Below are positions 8,742 to 17,230 of a stretch of 42,588 nucleotides of DNA, one piece after another; the stretch's first letter is position 1; each line of letters starts with the position of its first letter. Both the position numbers and the translations under genes were made by a program. The notes below the pieces were generated by a model, which was given only the letters and a program-made list of their open reading frames with translations, was not told where the DNA came from and searched no databases. Source of the stretch: Lachnospiraceae bacterium (lineage in GTDB: Bacteria; Bacillota; Clostridia; Lachnospirales; Lachnospiraceae); the NCBI GenBank assembly GCA_017431345.1, contig JAFRLH010000093.1, forward strand, positions 1 through 42,588, read 5' to 3'.

Positions 8742-10055
8742 TCAATGCGCAAAAAGGTTAGGCATGATGAGTTTCGGCAGGAACGTAGCCACTGTCGGAA
8801 CATAGGTGGTAATCAGCAGTGTCGGGATCCATGCGAAGATGATGAAGATCAGGATCGGCTTCAGCATCTCGTTGATCTTGGCGCCGCAGACACGGCCGGA
8901 CAGATACAGCATGGGCGCTGTAGGCGGCGTAACATTTCCCATTCCAAGGTTCACGCCGAGGATCGCGGCAAAGTGGACCGGGTGTACGCCGATGCCCTGC
9001 ACGATCGGCAGAAGGATCGGGGTGCAGAGCAGGATGCCGCTGGTATCGTCCATCAGCATGCCGATGATGATCATGAAGATGTTTACCATCATCAGGATAA
9101 GGATCCTGTTATCGGTAAGACTCAGCAGCGAGGTCGCGATCATGGTGGGAACATTCAGCATGGTCAACAGCTTACTGAAGATCATGACCATGAAGAACAT
9201 GACCATGATAACACCGGTGGTACAGGCGGATTCCTTCAGGGCTTCCCAGAGACCTCTTCCTTTCAGGCCTTTGTAAACAAACATTCCACAGGGGACGGCA
9301 TACAGAACACTGATCGCAGCCGCTTCGGTCGCCGTCATGATACCGCCGTAGATACCGCCCAGGATAATGAACGGCATGATCAGTGCGGGAACTGCGTGCC
9401 AGGTGGCTTTCACTGTGTTCTTCACCCAGACGGATCCGCTTTCCTTCGGCGGCTGGATGATATCGATCTTCTTGCACATGATCGCATTCACGATGCACAG
9501 GAACAGTACCAGGATAATGCCGGGAATGATCGTGGCGGTAAAGCAGGCCAGAACGGATGTACCGGAGGACCATGCATAAAGGATCTGTGCCGAACTCGGC
9601 GGGATCAGAAGTCCCAGCGGGCAGGCTGCAGCAAGAAGCGCCGCGGTATATCCCTTCGGATATCCTGCTTTGGTCATTCTGGGCTCCATCAGGGCGCCGA
9701 TACAGGAAAGGGTAGCGGATGCGCTTCCGGAAATGGATCCGAAAACAGCAGAGGTAACAACGGCAACGGCACCGAGACCGCTCTTGATCCTTCCGACGAA
9801 ACGCTGGACAAGGCCGATCAGGGCGTCGCCGATATGGCCTTTCTCCATGACCTTTCCGGCGAGAACGAACAGCGGGATGGCGAGCAGGATCGTGGAGTTG
9901 ATCTGCGTATAGCCGCTGGCAAGCAGTGTGCTCGGATTAAACCCGAGGGAATATGTAAGCCACAGGAATGAACCGCCGAAAGCATAGGGGATAGGCATTC
10001 CAACGACAAGGCCGACGATCAGTATAAGAACACTGACAACAACTTCCATTGACAT
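8742..10055 (-). CDS. dctM: TRAP transporter large permease, DctM type
   Basis: 437 residues, very hydrophobic, about 12 membrane helices, in the ion-transporter superfamily. Family hallmarks include MPIPYAFGGSFLW near the start, TSAVFGSISGSASATLSCIG and ACPLGLLIPPSS in the first half, and the matching LGMGNVTPPTAPMLYLS in the second. It forms the Na+-driven transport channel and works with the DctQ small subunit and the DctP binding protein encoded just upstream. Its ATG overlaps the dctQ stop (TAATG), so the two are translationally coupled. The substrate cannot be told from the permease. Confidence 0.95.
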   Translation of the reverse strand: MSMEVVVSVLILIVGLVVGMPIPYAFGGSFLWLTYSLGFNPSTLLASGYTQINSTILLAIPLFVLAGKVMEKGHIGDALIGLVQRFVGRIKSGLGAVAVVTSAVFGSISGSASATLSCIGALMEPRMTKAGYPKGYTAALLAAACPLGLLIPPSSAQILYAWSSGTSVLACFTATIIPGIILVLFLCIVNAIMCKKIDIIQPPKESGSVWVKNTVKATWHAVPALIMPFIILGGIYGGIMTATEAAAISVLYAVPCGMFVYKGLKGRGLWEALKESACTTGVIMVMFFMVMIFSKLLTMLNVPTMIATSLLSLTDNRILILMMVNIFMIIIGMLMDDTSGILLCTPILLPIVQGIGVHPVHFAAILGVNLGMGNVTPPTAPMLYLSGRVCGAKINEMLKPILIFIIFAWIPTLLITTYVPTVATFLPKLIMPNLFAH

Positions 10056-10699
10056 TACCCTTCACCCTCCTTTCCGAGTTCCTGCGCAACAAGGGCGGCA
10101 GCTTCTTCCTTTGAAGGAACATCGATGCCGGGATATTTCTGCTTGATGGCAGCGGTCACATAGTCCCCGAGATGAGGCTGTGTGAAATGTCCCTTGCGGA
10201 CGTACAGCAATATATTATGGATAAAATAGTAGACATGATAAAATTCCATCAGCAGGAAACCGAAAAAGACCGCTGATTTCGGAATGACGAGCGGTATCTT
10301 AAGCGCGGTGGAAAGGCCGCCTTTGTTGATCTCCAGCAGGAAGTATTTATATGCCCATGTAAGAACGATCGTATTTACAAAAATGGTAAGGGCCTGCGCG
10401 ACTAAGGCAAGAGCATCCTTGATGCGCAGGTTCTTGATATACACATTCAGAAGATCCGCCTTGATATGGCTGTCTTCATAGCTGCCGTACACAGCGCCCA
10501 TGAAATAAAGCCAGAAAGCGAACAGCATGATGACTTCGTCAGATCCATAGAAATTCTTATGGAAGATATAACGAAGTATGACCGAATAGCACATGCAGGC
10601 AGTCGATACGACGCTGCCTACGATCATCACCACTTTGATGATGTTCTGAAGGATATTCCAGAATGCGGTCTGGGTCAGGTCGAAGTGTTGTTTCTGCAT
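10055..10699 (-). CDS. dctQ: TRAP transporter small permease, DctQ type
   Basis: 214 residues with four predicted membrane helices, including the family-typical YGSDEVIMLFAFWLYFMGAVYGSYEDSHIKAD region with the conserved GA..Y....HI.aDl pattern. It has a longer than usual soluble C-terminal tail (from about residue 170). It bridges DctP and DctM. The ATG at 10699 has AAAGGAG 11 bp upstream. A strong hairpin separates it from dctP, which would leave dctP transcript in excess over the membrane subunits, as is common for binding-protein transporters. Confidence 0.9.
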   Translation of the reverse strand: MQKQHFDLTQTAFWNILQNIIKVVMIVGSVVSTACMCYSVILRYIFHKNFYGSDEVIMLFAFWLYFMGAVYGSYEDSHIKADLLNVYIKNLRIKDALALVAQALTIFVNTIVLTWAYKYFLLEINKGGLSTALKIPLVIPKSAVFFGFLLMEFYHVYYFIHNILLYVRKGHFTQPHLGDYVTAAIKQKYPGIDVPSKEEAAALVAQELGKEGEG

Positions 10700-10739
10700 C
10701 AGACCATCATCTCCTTTTTCTCTTTAATTTTTCTGAAGA

Positions 10740-10830
10740 AGCCGGGGCACTTGAGGGCGCCCCGGCTGCTCCGCTGGTTAACCTTGATCAGACCGGAAGG
10801 GGTCCGATCACTGATGTGCAGGATCCTGCA
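10740..10830 (-). terminator. hairpin cluster between dctP and dctQ (attenuator or mRNA 3'-end stabiliser)
   Basis: Three structures stand in 90 bp. They are a palindrome TGCAGGATCCTGCA (10817-10830), an inverted repeat GATCaGACC/GGTCcGATC (10786-10794 with 10801-10809), and a GC-rich stem AGCCGGGGC/GCCCCGGCT (10740-10748 with 10759-10767). The last is followed on the minus strand by a T-rich but interrupted stretch, so it is probably a partial terminator. Confidence 0.55.
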
Positions 10831-10839
10831 TGCAGGATA

Positions 10840-11982
10840 TTACTGATTTGCTTCGATCAGTCCCTGAAGGATGTCGTCGCCGATGTTCTTTCCAAGCTTC
10901 GGCCATGTGGTGTCGATAACATGCTGACGATATGCCTGGAGTTCTTCATCGGTAAGAGGAAGGATCTCGATGCCGTACTCTTCCATTGCCTTCAGCGCAT
11001 CTTCATCACCCTGTTTTGCGGTCACGAAGCTGTTCTCGGATTCGCCCTTGAAGGTCTCGACGATCAGCTGCTGCAGATCCTCGGGAAGGGTATTGTAAAC
11101 ATCCATGCTCATGAAGAAGCCGATGTTCTCAGCGAATACATTGTAAGGGACATAGTATTTGATAACATCACGGAAATCGGAGTAGTTCAGCTGAGGTGTT
11201 CCGCCGATCCAGCCGTTGCAGACGCCGGTCTGCATGGAGGTGTAAAGATCAGCATAAGGGATGGTCGTTGCGGAGAATCCCATATCCTCTGTTACCAGGT
11301 TGTAAACTTCGATCGCCGGAGCACGGACCATCAGGCCCTTCTTGTCAGCATTGACATCCTGATAGTTCTCAGGATATTCTGCGAAACCAAAGCCGATCAG
11401 GCCTTCTACATACATTCCGAGAAGCTTGATGTTCAGCTCGGAAAGGATCTGTGTGTAGTTGTCGAAGAAATAAGAACCTTCGCCGAAGGAAGCTGCCATG
11501 CCGTCATAACCGTTGATCAGATAAGGGATGAAGTTCATCTCCAGTCTGGAGTCATACTCTGAAGGAACGGGGATCAGGGCAAGGTCGATGGTGCCTTCCA
11601 TCAGTTCCTGGAAAGTCAGGGTGTAGTCACCGAGCTGGCTGGAAGGATACAGGGTGATCTGCAGTCTGCCGCCGGATTCTGTCTCGAGTTTCTCTTTAAT
11701 GCGCTCCAGTGCTGCATAGCCCAGATGCTCTGTGTTGTAGTGGGTCGCGAGACGCAGATTGAAGACTTCACCGTCCGCAGCTGCGGGTGCAGCAGCTTCC
11801 GTCTCAGCAGGTGCTTCTGTCTCAGCCGGTGCAGCAGCTTCTGTCTCTGCGGGTGCAGCAGCCTCTGTCTCAGCAGGCGCTTCTGTCTCAGCCGGTGCCG
11901 ATCCGCCGCCGCATGCGGACAGCAGGGTCAGGCAAAGTGCCAGGGAAAGGAGAAGGCACAGCAGTTTTCTCATTTTCTTCAT
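10840..11982 (-). CDS. dctP: TRAP transporter substrate-binding lipoprotein, DctP type
   Basis: 380 residues. A lipoprotein signal peptide ends at the lipobox LLSAC (Cys at ~24). A linker of about 45 residues follows, built from repeats of the APAETEA type. The DctP fold starts at about FNLRLATHYNTEHLGYAALE. The substrate-carboxylate arginine region reads KGLMVRAPAIEVYNLV, followed by IPYADLYTSMQTGVCNGWIG, both family signatures. It captures an organic acid outside the membrane and hands it to DctQM. The ATG has AAGGAGG 8 bp upstream. It sits 92 bp after the opine-type dehydrogenase, so the likely substrate is that enzyme's substrate or a related carboxylate. That is inference. Confidence 0.93.
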   Translation of the reverse strand: MKKMRKLLCLLLSLALCLTLLSACGGGSAPAETEAPAETEAAAPAETEAAAPAETEAPAETEAAAPAAADGEVFNLRLATHYNTEHLGYAALERIKEKLETESGGRLQITLYPSSQLGDYTLTFQELMEGTIDLALIPVPSEYDSRLEMNFIPYLINGYDGMAASFGEGSYFFDNYTQILSELNIKLLGMYVEGLIGFGFAEYPENYQDVNADKKGLMVRAPAIEVYNLVTEDMGFSATTIPYADLYTSMQTGVCNGWIGGTPQLNYSDFRDVIKYYVPYNVFAENIGFFMSMDVYNTLPEDLQQLIVETFKGESENSFVTAKQGDEDALKAMEEYGIEILPLTDEELQAYRQHVIDTTWPKLGKNIGDDILQGLIEANQ

Positions 11983-12074
11983 GTAATTTTTCCTCCTTAA
12001 AATTAATTCACTGCTTTACTCTGGTTTCTTTCTCTTGGTTTACGGTTACAGATCCGGCGTATCCGTGTGACGAA

Positions 12075-13181
12075 TTACTTTTTGCCGGTACGCACATATT
12101 CAAGGAGCTGATCTTTGCTGAGGCCTTCGATTCCCAGCTCATCAAGGCCGCAGCCGTCTTTTCTCCAGTCACGTTCATGAACAACATTGATGATATCGAT
12201 AAACCCGTTGGTCAGCGGCATCGGTACGCCGACGACTTCCGCGATCGCGCACCACGGTACCAGGCCGTAAGGAATATCTTCTGTCAGATAACGGCTCTGC
12301 AGGCTGTTCGGTCCGCAGATCGGGGTAAGGCCGATGGAGCCGTGGCCTTCCTTGTACAGATCCTCCCATGTCCACTCATATCCCTCGGGTCTTCCCGCGA
12401 AGTCTTCCATCGGACGGAGATTGTATCCGAGCACGTTGCCGAGCGCTTTACGTTCTTTGTCAAGCGCGATATTCAGACGGCAGGCCGAAGGCGTCCAGCC
12501 CATTTCATACAGGTAGAAGTTCACATGCGCCGTCTCAATATTGGAAATGTTGAACAGCACGGGGCCGGCATGCCAGTCGGGGTTAACGATCGCAAGGCCG
12601 CACTCCAGGACGTCTGTATAGATCTTCTCGAACGGGAAGAGATCCTCTCTCATCTCATCGATCAGTTCCGGACCTTTTTCTGCAGGCAGGAACGCGATAT
12701 TGATCGGATTGCGTCCGAAAATATTGACGGTATCGGAGCCCTTTGCGACAAGACGTGCATCATAGGGAAGGTTATTCGCATCCGCGAAGACGGGGCAGTC
12801 CTCATCGCCCAGGACATTCTTCAGGACCAGTGCCGAAAATGCGCCGGGGAATGTCACGATGATCTGATCTGCATGGACATGTCCCTTCAGAAGCTTCGCA
12901 TAATCTGCATGCGCGAAAGCCGGGCAGACAAGGCAGATATAGCGGCAGCCTTCCACGGCAGCTGCAATATCGTCAGTCACCATGTTGAGTTCAACCGGTC
13001 CCTGAAGTTCTCTGATGTTTCCCTGCATGTAGATCGTCTTTGTCTCAAAGACTTTCTTCATGTTGTTCTTGAACTGCGGCATTTCGTACAGATTGACGGT
13101 ATGTCCTCTTAAGGCAAACTCCGCCGCCATCGTATGCGCTCCGTTTCCTCCGCCTAATACCGCGATTTTTTTCGGTGTCAT
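12075..13181 (-). CDS. octopine/nopaline-type (opine) dehydrogenase
   Basis: 368 residues. The N-terminal Rossmann fold begins KKIAVLGGGNGAHTMAAEF, and the C-terminal all-helical domain matches the NAD/NADP octopine/nopaline dehydrogenase family, including NPDWHAGPVLFNISNIETA with the conserved N-x-x-H-P/A region and EDIPYGLVPWCAIAE. Such enzymes interconvert an amino acid plus a 2-oxo acid with an N-(carboxyalkyl)amino acid. The TRAP importer downstream suggests the breakdown direction here. I chose the ATG at 13181 (MTPKKIAVLGG); AAAGGAG lies about 10 bp upstream. Overlapping in-frame sequence further upstream does not look coding. Related folds also include 2-dehydropantoate reductase-like enzymes, so the exact substrate is open. 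Confidence 0.85.
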   Translation of the reverse strand: MTPKKIAVLGGGNGAHTMAAEFALRGHTVNLYEMPQFKNNMKKVFETKTIYMQGNIRELQGPVELNMVTDDIAAAVEGCRYICLVCPAFAHADYAKLLKGHVHADQIIVTFPGAFSALVLKNVLGDEDCPVFADANNLPYDARLVAKGSDTVNIFGRNPINIAFLPAEKGPELIDEMREDLFPFEKIYTDVLECGLAIVNPDWHAGPVLFNISNIETAHVNFYLYEMGWTPSACRLNIALDKERKALGNVLGYNLRPMEDFAGRPEGYEWTWEDLYKEGHGSIGLTPICGPNSLQSRYLTEDIPYGLVPWCAIAEVVGVPMPLTNGFIDIINVVHERDWRKDGCGLDELGIEGLSKDQLLEYVRTGKK

Positions 13182-13258
13182 GACTTCCCATCTCCTTTGC
13201 TGTAGTTTGTTGAAATTAATTGGTGGTTTTTGATAAGTTTCAGACAATCCTTCTGTTT

Positions 13259-13281
13259 CAGTACATATAAACAGAGTACTG
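13259..13281. promoter_or_regulatory. inverted repeat CAGTAC-N11-GTACTG, possible operator
   Basis: Six-bp perfect arms (13259-13264 and 13276-13281) lie between a candidate promoter and the dehydrogenase start. The position suits an operator for the adjacent regulator. No binding has been shown. Confidence 0.35.
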
Positions 13282-13298
13282 GATGAGGCTATTCCGAA

Positions 13299-13328
13299 AT
13301 CTTATCATTATTTTATCACTATTTTCAA
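13299..13328 (-). promoter_or_regulatory. candidate promoter of the dehydrogenase-dctPQM operon
   Basis: Minus strand TTGAAA (13323-13328), 18 bp, TAAGAT (13299-13304) in a markedly AT-rich stretch. It is weak, as expected for an activator-dependent promoter. Confidence 0.35.
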
Positions 13329-13378
13329 ATTTCTTCATCATGCAAAAAGAGGGAAATTTGATGTCCTGTGCCTGTCGT

Positions 13379-13399
13379 TTTCCTACTTTTAGTAGGAAA
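13379..13399. promoter_or_regulatory. 9-bp perfect inverted repeat just 3' of the regulator gene
   Basis: TTTCCTACT-TTT-AGTAGGAAA. It starts 7 bp downstream of the regulator stop and upstream of the dehydrogenase promoter region. There is no U-run on the minus strand (AAAACG follows), so an operator or mRNA-end hairpin is more likely than a terminator. Confidence 0.4.
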
Positions 13400-13405
13400 T
13401 TCCTG

Positions 13406-14593
13406 TCAAAGCAGCCTCCTCCTTATCCCCAGAAGGAAAAGCGGAATGACCTTCTGGTAATCGTACAGATCCAGTCCGTAAAGATCTTTGATCCGCTGAA
13501 AACGGTAGATCAGTGTGCTTTTGTGGATATGGAGCGCCTCCGCCGTAGCTGTAAAATGAAAGCCCAGCCTGCACCAGTTGTCGATCAGCTCCATGCTGTC
13601 CTGGCTGCGGTGCACACGGAACAGATCTTCCGGGAAGGATTCACGGACTGCCCTGCAGACTTCCTCCGGGAGGCTCGCCGCCATCACCTCAAGCTGCAGA
13701 TCCTCTGCAGCAAGACATTTTTCTTTCCGTACGCCTGTGCGGATCACCCGCAGCGCAAAGCCGGCGTCTTCATAGGATTTTCGCAGCTCTTCCAGCGTGC
13801 CGGCAGGCGATCCGATCCCGATCTGCAGCTGCCCGTTTTTCCGGTATGCTTCCTCCATCTGCTTGCATTTGGAAAGGATATGCGCTTTCTCCTTCACGCC
13901 TTCTTTCAGGCAGGTAAACACCACATAGGTGCCGTCATTCTGCTGGCATATAAAATCCTGTTTGTCCGGGAAAATTCTGTTAATAATCGCCAGCAGCGAT
14001 TCCTTTGAACCGCTGTCTTCAGTCAGATTGCCCGGCTCACGCGCTTTTGCAATCAGGGCCGCAGTCCGCGCGAGTTTCAGATCCAGGCCGAGTTCATAGG
14101 CAAGGTTGTAGATTTCCGAGGCATTTCTGATGCGTTCGTCAAAAGAGATGATCTCCCGCAGCAGATTCTGCTGCTGATAATCCACCCTGGCATACGTCTG
14201 CTGCCTGCTCTGGAAACTCATGAAGATCTGTGTCATCTGCTGTACCAGCGCGGCATACCGGGAGACTTCCTGCGGTTCACCGGATACGCCGATCGTGCCG
14301 ATGACCTGGCCGTCCACGAGCAGCGGGATGGTCATGCCTGGCCTGGTGCCTTTGAGCTTTGCGGCCGCTTTTTCATCATGATAGGCAGTCCGGCCGGTCC
14401 GGATGACCTCCAGGGACGCTTCGTGCAGGGTCTCCGCCCTGCCTTCCATATTGCTGGCAAGCACATAGCCTTTCTCATCGGTGATAAGTACGTTCCGGCC
14501 GATGGTAAGGCTGCTGGACTGGACCAGCTTGTCACACATTTCCCTGTCAAGAACACGCCTGATGCTGACCGGGGCCGGATTTCTGTCTTCCAT
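13406..14593 (-). CDS. CdaR/PucR-type transcriptional regulator with diacid-recognition domain
   Basis: 395 residues from the ATG at 14593 (MEDRNPAPVS), which has AAGGAGG 8 bp upstream. Residues ~10-130 match the sugar-diacid-recognition domain of CdaR (SSLTIGRNVLITDEKGYVLASN, GMTIPLLVDGQVIGTIGVSG). A middle domain of about 140 residues follows. The C-terminal helix-turn-helix is of the PucR type (LGFHFTATAEALHIHKSTLIYRFQRIKDLYG). Members sense a carboxylated metabolite and usually activate the neighbouring catabolic operon. The dehydrogenase and TRAP genes lie directly downstream in the same direction, making them the likely targets. Confidence 0.88.
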   Translation of the reverse strand: MEDRNPAPVSIRRVLDREMCDKLVQSSSLTIGRNVLITDEKGYVLASNMEGRAETLHEASLEVIRTGRTAYHDEKAAAKLKGTRPGMTIPLLVDGQVIGTIGVSGEPQEVSRYAALVQQMTQIFMSFQSRQQTYARVDYQQQNLLREIISFDERIRNASEIYNLAYELGLDLKLARTAALIAKAREPGNLTEDSGSKESLLAIINRIFPDKQDFICQQNDGTYVVFTCLKEGVKEKAHILSKCKQMEEAYRKNGQLQIGIGSPAGTLEELRKSYEDAGFALRVIRTGVRKEKCLAAEDLQLEVMAASLPEEVCRAVRESFPEDLFRVHRSQDSMELIDNWCRLGFHFTATAEALHIHKSTLIYRFQRIKDLYGLDLYDYQKVIPLFLLGIRRRLL

Positions 14594-14658
14594 ACGGAAC
14601 GCCTCCTTTATCCGTACAATATACGTCAAATCAGTAAATAGACGGAACGATTACAGCC

Positions 14659-14687
14659 ATTATATTACATTTTAAATAAATGTGGAA
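14659..14687 (-). promoter_or_regulatory. candidate promoter of the CdaR-type regulator
   Basis: Minus strand TATAAT (14659-14664) with TTCCAC (14682-14687) 17 bp upstream. The -10 is perfect and the -35 poor. The leader is about 60 nt. Confidence 0.4.
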
Positions 14688-14759
14688 TAAAAAAGAATGA
14701 ATTTCTGCAAAAAAGCAGACTCCTGACCAGGGGGAAGAAATAACGGGAATGCCGCTGCA

Positions 14760-14788
14760 TTGACGGAATGAATTCTGAATCGTATAAT
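14760..14788 (+). promoter_or_regulatory. promoter of the 14821-15093 gene
   Basis: TTGACG (14760-14765), 17 bp, TATAAT (14783-14788). Near-consensus, 32 bp before the start codon. Confidence 0.8.
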
Positions 14789-14820
14789 GCATGGGAATCT
14801 ATCATTTCAGGGAGGTCATC

Positions 14821-15093
14821 ATGTTCAGACTGTGGGCAAAGGAATGGAAGGAAAATCATATGCTGAAGGATACCGTCATCGAGGTGCCCGGCAATGACAA
14901 CCGGACGAAAAAGGTGTTTTCCGGCCTGGAACTTGCCTGCCATGAATTTGATCTGCCGGTGCCGATCTGGCTGGCTTCCAACATCCGGGATTTTCAGCGT
15001 ACCGCGAAGACCCGTTTCACAAAAGATTCTTTTACAGAAGAAATCCCCTTCGACGCCCTGGAGATCCAGGTCATCGAAGAGGATATGGGATGA
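14821..15093 (+). CDS. small conserved protein of unknown function
   Basis: 90 residues, MFRLWAKEWKENHMLKDT... to ...EIQVIEEDMG. The ATG at 14821 has GGGAGG 7 bp upstream, and a strong promoter lies just ahead. It has no membrane segment or cysteine cluster; it looks like a compact soluble protein (KKVFSGLELACHEFDLPVPIW, TAKTRFTKDSFTEEIPFDAL). I recall similar unannotated proteins in Lachnospiraceae but cannot assign a function. It faces aroA tail to tail, with a 15-bp gap. Confidence 0.75.
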   Translation: MFRLWAKEWKENHMLKDTVIEVPGNDNRTKKVFSGLELACHEFDLPVPIWLASNIRDFQRTAKTRFTKDSFTEEIPFDALEIQVIEEDMG

Positions 15094-15108
15094 TCTGTAT
15101 TGGAACGG

Positions 15109-16383
15109 TCATTCTTTCTGAAAGACAATACCCGCTTTCCCGATCTTTTCAAAATAGTCGGGGAAGCTTTTTTTAACGGCTTCCGCGCCTTCGATCGCGC
15201 CGCCGGTCACGGCGCACACTGCGGCCAGCGCCATGACGATCCTGTGATCATTGTGCCCGCAGAGAGTCCGGGAGGGCGTTTTTAAGGAGGCATCCGGCAC
15301 GATAATACTGTCTTCCCGCAGGCATACACCGATCCCGCATTTCGCCAGTTCCTCTGCCATGGCCCGCCCGCGGTCGCTCTCTTTGACCGCCAGCCTTGCC
15401 GTACCGGTAAGTACTGCGCCGTGACACAGCGCGGCGGCAGCTATGAGCGCAGGGCCCAGATCGGGACAGTCTGATATGTCAAGAACGGGCATTCCCACGG
15501 TCTGCGAAGGATCTGCCTCCATTCCGCGTCCCGGTTCATACCTTCTGATCCGGTCAAAATATTCCTTATAGATACGGTCTCCCTGCAGGCTGTCCTCCTG
15601 CAGGCCGTTTACAGCAAGACTTCCTCCCGCAGCGTTCAGCAGGTCCAGATAAGCAGCGTTCGTCCAGTCTCCTTCCACCCGGTAATCCGTACTTTTGTAA
15701 GAACTGTCTCTGCGGACAGCATACGTGAGGATGCCGTTCCGGGACAAGGATATTTCCGTTTCCACGCCAAACTTTTTCTGCATTTCCACGGTCATCCGGA
15801 CATACGGCCTGCTCTGCATTTTCCCGGTCACGGTGACGGTGCCATCTTCCCCTGTCATCGGGAGCGCCAGCAGCAGACCGGTAGTGAACTGGCTGGAAAG
15901 ATCTCCGCGGACCGTGTAATCGCCGCCGGCAAGCTTTCCCTCCAGTTCCAGACTTCTGTCCGTTTTTCTGCAGCGGATCCCATCACGCATAAATACCTCT
16001 TCGTATCCGTCAAGCGGACGCTCAAACAGCCTCCGGCTTCCGGTGAGCGTCATCCGGCAGCCGCGAAGCAGACAGAGCGGGATCACAAAACGAAGGGTTG
16101 AGCCGGACTCCCCACAGTCGATGACACCCGATTCCGGCGGTGTGCTGAAATCAATGCCTCTCACAAAGGCGGTTCCCTCGTTTTCATCGAAATCGATCCG
16201 TGCGCCAAGACTTCTCAGCGCGCTTACTGTCGCCTGCAGATCCTCCGGCATCGCGATCCCTTCAATCCGGCTTTCCCCGGGCGCCAGCGCCGCACAGATC
16301 AGTGCTCTGTGCGCCATGCTCTTGGACGGCGGTGCCGTGACCGTCCCGGCCGCTCCCGACGGCATGATCCTTACTGTGCTCAT
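15109..16383 (-). CDS. aroA: 3-phosphoshikimate 1-carboxyvinyltransferase (EPSP synthase)
   Basis: 424 residues. Family motifs in order: PPSKSMAHRALICAAL near residues 18-33 (the active-site Lys-Ser), DCGESGSTLRFVIPL (phosphate/PEP contact), LSSQFTTGLLLALP, the catalytic KESDRGRAMAEEL, and HNDHRIVMALA near the C-terminus. It joins shikimate-3-phosphate and PEP to give EPSP, the sixth step of chorismate synthesis. Its start overlaps the end of the chorismate mutase-shikimate kinase gene (ATGA), so the two are coupled. The upstream gene makes its substrate. Confidence 0.97.
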   Translation of the reverse strand: MSTVRIMPSGAAGTVTAPPSKSMAHRALICAALAPGESRIEGIAMPEDLQATVSALRSLGARIDFDENEGTAFVRGIDFSTPPESGVIDCGESGSTLRFVIPLCLLRGCRMTLTGSRRLFERPLDGYEEVFMRDGIRCRKTDRSLELEGKLAGGDYTVRGDLSSQFTTGLLLALPMTGEDGTVTVTGKMQSRPYVRMTVEMQKKFGVETEISLSRNGILTYAVRRDSSYKSTDYRVEGDWTNAAYLDLLNAAGGSLAVNGLQEDSLQGDRIYKEYFDRIRRYEPGRGMEADPSQTVGMPVLDISDCPDLGPALIAAAALCHGAVLTGTARLAVKESDRGRAMAEELAKCGIGVCLREDSIIVPDASLKTPSRTLCGHNDHRIVMALAAVCAVTGGAIEGAEAVKKSFPDYFEKIGKAGIVFQKE

Positions 16384-17210
16384 GGCCTGTCCTTCTTCAG
16401 AAAATCGCGGACGATGACATCAATATTTTCTTCCATATCCGGCACAGCTTCGATCCGGAAGTCACATTCCTCGGAATACATCCGATACCGTTCCTTCAGT
16501 CTGTCCTTCAGTCTGTCTCCGCCTTCTGACAACGGCCTCCTGTGGGAGGCTGACAGGAAGTCCATCGGCCGGTCTATAAAATAGATCCTGCCGCTTTTTC
16601 TCAGGACCGCCATATTTTCTTTTTTCAGAACAGAGCCGCCGCCCGTCGCGATCACGGTATTTGTCAGCGAGGCCAGTTTCTCTATGATCTCCTTTTCCAG
16701 CTTCCGGAAGCTTTCCTCTCCGTATTCCGCCAGATAATCCGCGATCGGCATTTTGATCATCCGGATGATCTCCACATCCACATCGGCAAACCGCATGCCG
16801 AGTTTTTCCGCGAGAAGCCTGCCGATCGTGGACTTTCCGCTTCCCGGCATCCCGATCAGGATCAGGTTCCCGGTTTCCTCTGCGCCTGCGGTGATCTCTT
16901 CCGGCACGAAAACCGCGGGAGAAGCCACTTCCTCCGCGACGCCCGTGCTCAGCTGCCTCTGGTACTGACGTGACAGCGCAGTGTTGTTCATCAGAAAACA
17001 GGCATAGTACGGCCGGAGCTCCTCATCCTCTACCAGCGCTTCGTTCTTTTCCAGCATCTGTCTTTCTCTTGCAGGATCATAGACTTCCGCGCCGGCTGAT
17101 TTTTTATATGCATGGATCTGCCTGACCGTCTCCATCCTTTTTATGAAAAGGCTCCGCATTTCATCGTCGATGCCGTCGATCTCCGCTCTCAGTTCTTCAA
17201 GGGATTTCAT
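16380..17210 (-). CDS. fused chorismate mutase (AroQ type) and shikimate kinase
   Basis: 276 residues from ATG 17210, with AAGGAG 8 bp upstream. Residues 1-~90 are an AroQ-class chorismate mutase, with the active-site pattern of the E. coli P-protein domain in correct spacing (R8, R25, K36, D45, R48, E49, Q84). After a linker of about 25 residues, residues ~115-276 are shikimate kinase: Walker A GMPGSGKST, the DVDVEI acid pair, TGGGSV, and the lid SASHRRPLSEGG. It therefore carries two non-consecutive steps: shikimate to shikimate-3-phosphate, and chorismate to prephenate. It is translationally coupled to aroA, whose product acts between them. Confidence 0.93.
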   Translation of the reverse strand: MKSLEELRAEIDGIDDEMRSLFIKRMETVRQIHAYKKSAGAEVYDPARERQMLEKNEALVEDEELRPYYACFLMNNTALSRQYQRQLSTGVAEEVASPAVFVPEEITAGAEETGNLILIGMPGSGKSTIGRLLAEKLGMRFADVDVEIIRMIKMPIADYLAEYGEESFRKLEKEIIEKLASLTNTVIATGGGSVLKKENMAVLRKSGRIYFIDRPMDFLSASHRRPLSEGGDRLKDRLKERYRMYSEECDFRIEAVPDMEENIDVIVRDFLKKDRP

Positions 17211-17230
17211 AAACCGGACTCCTTCTGCGT

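Noticed and set aside
8745-9971. Open frame of 408 codons opposite dctM
   Set aside because: His/Asp/Gly-rich mirror of hydrophobic permease codons; no start signal.
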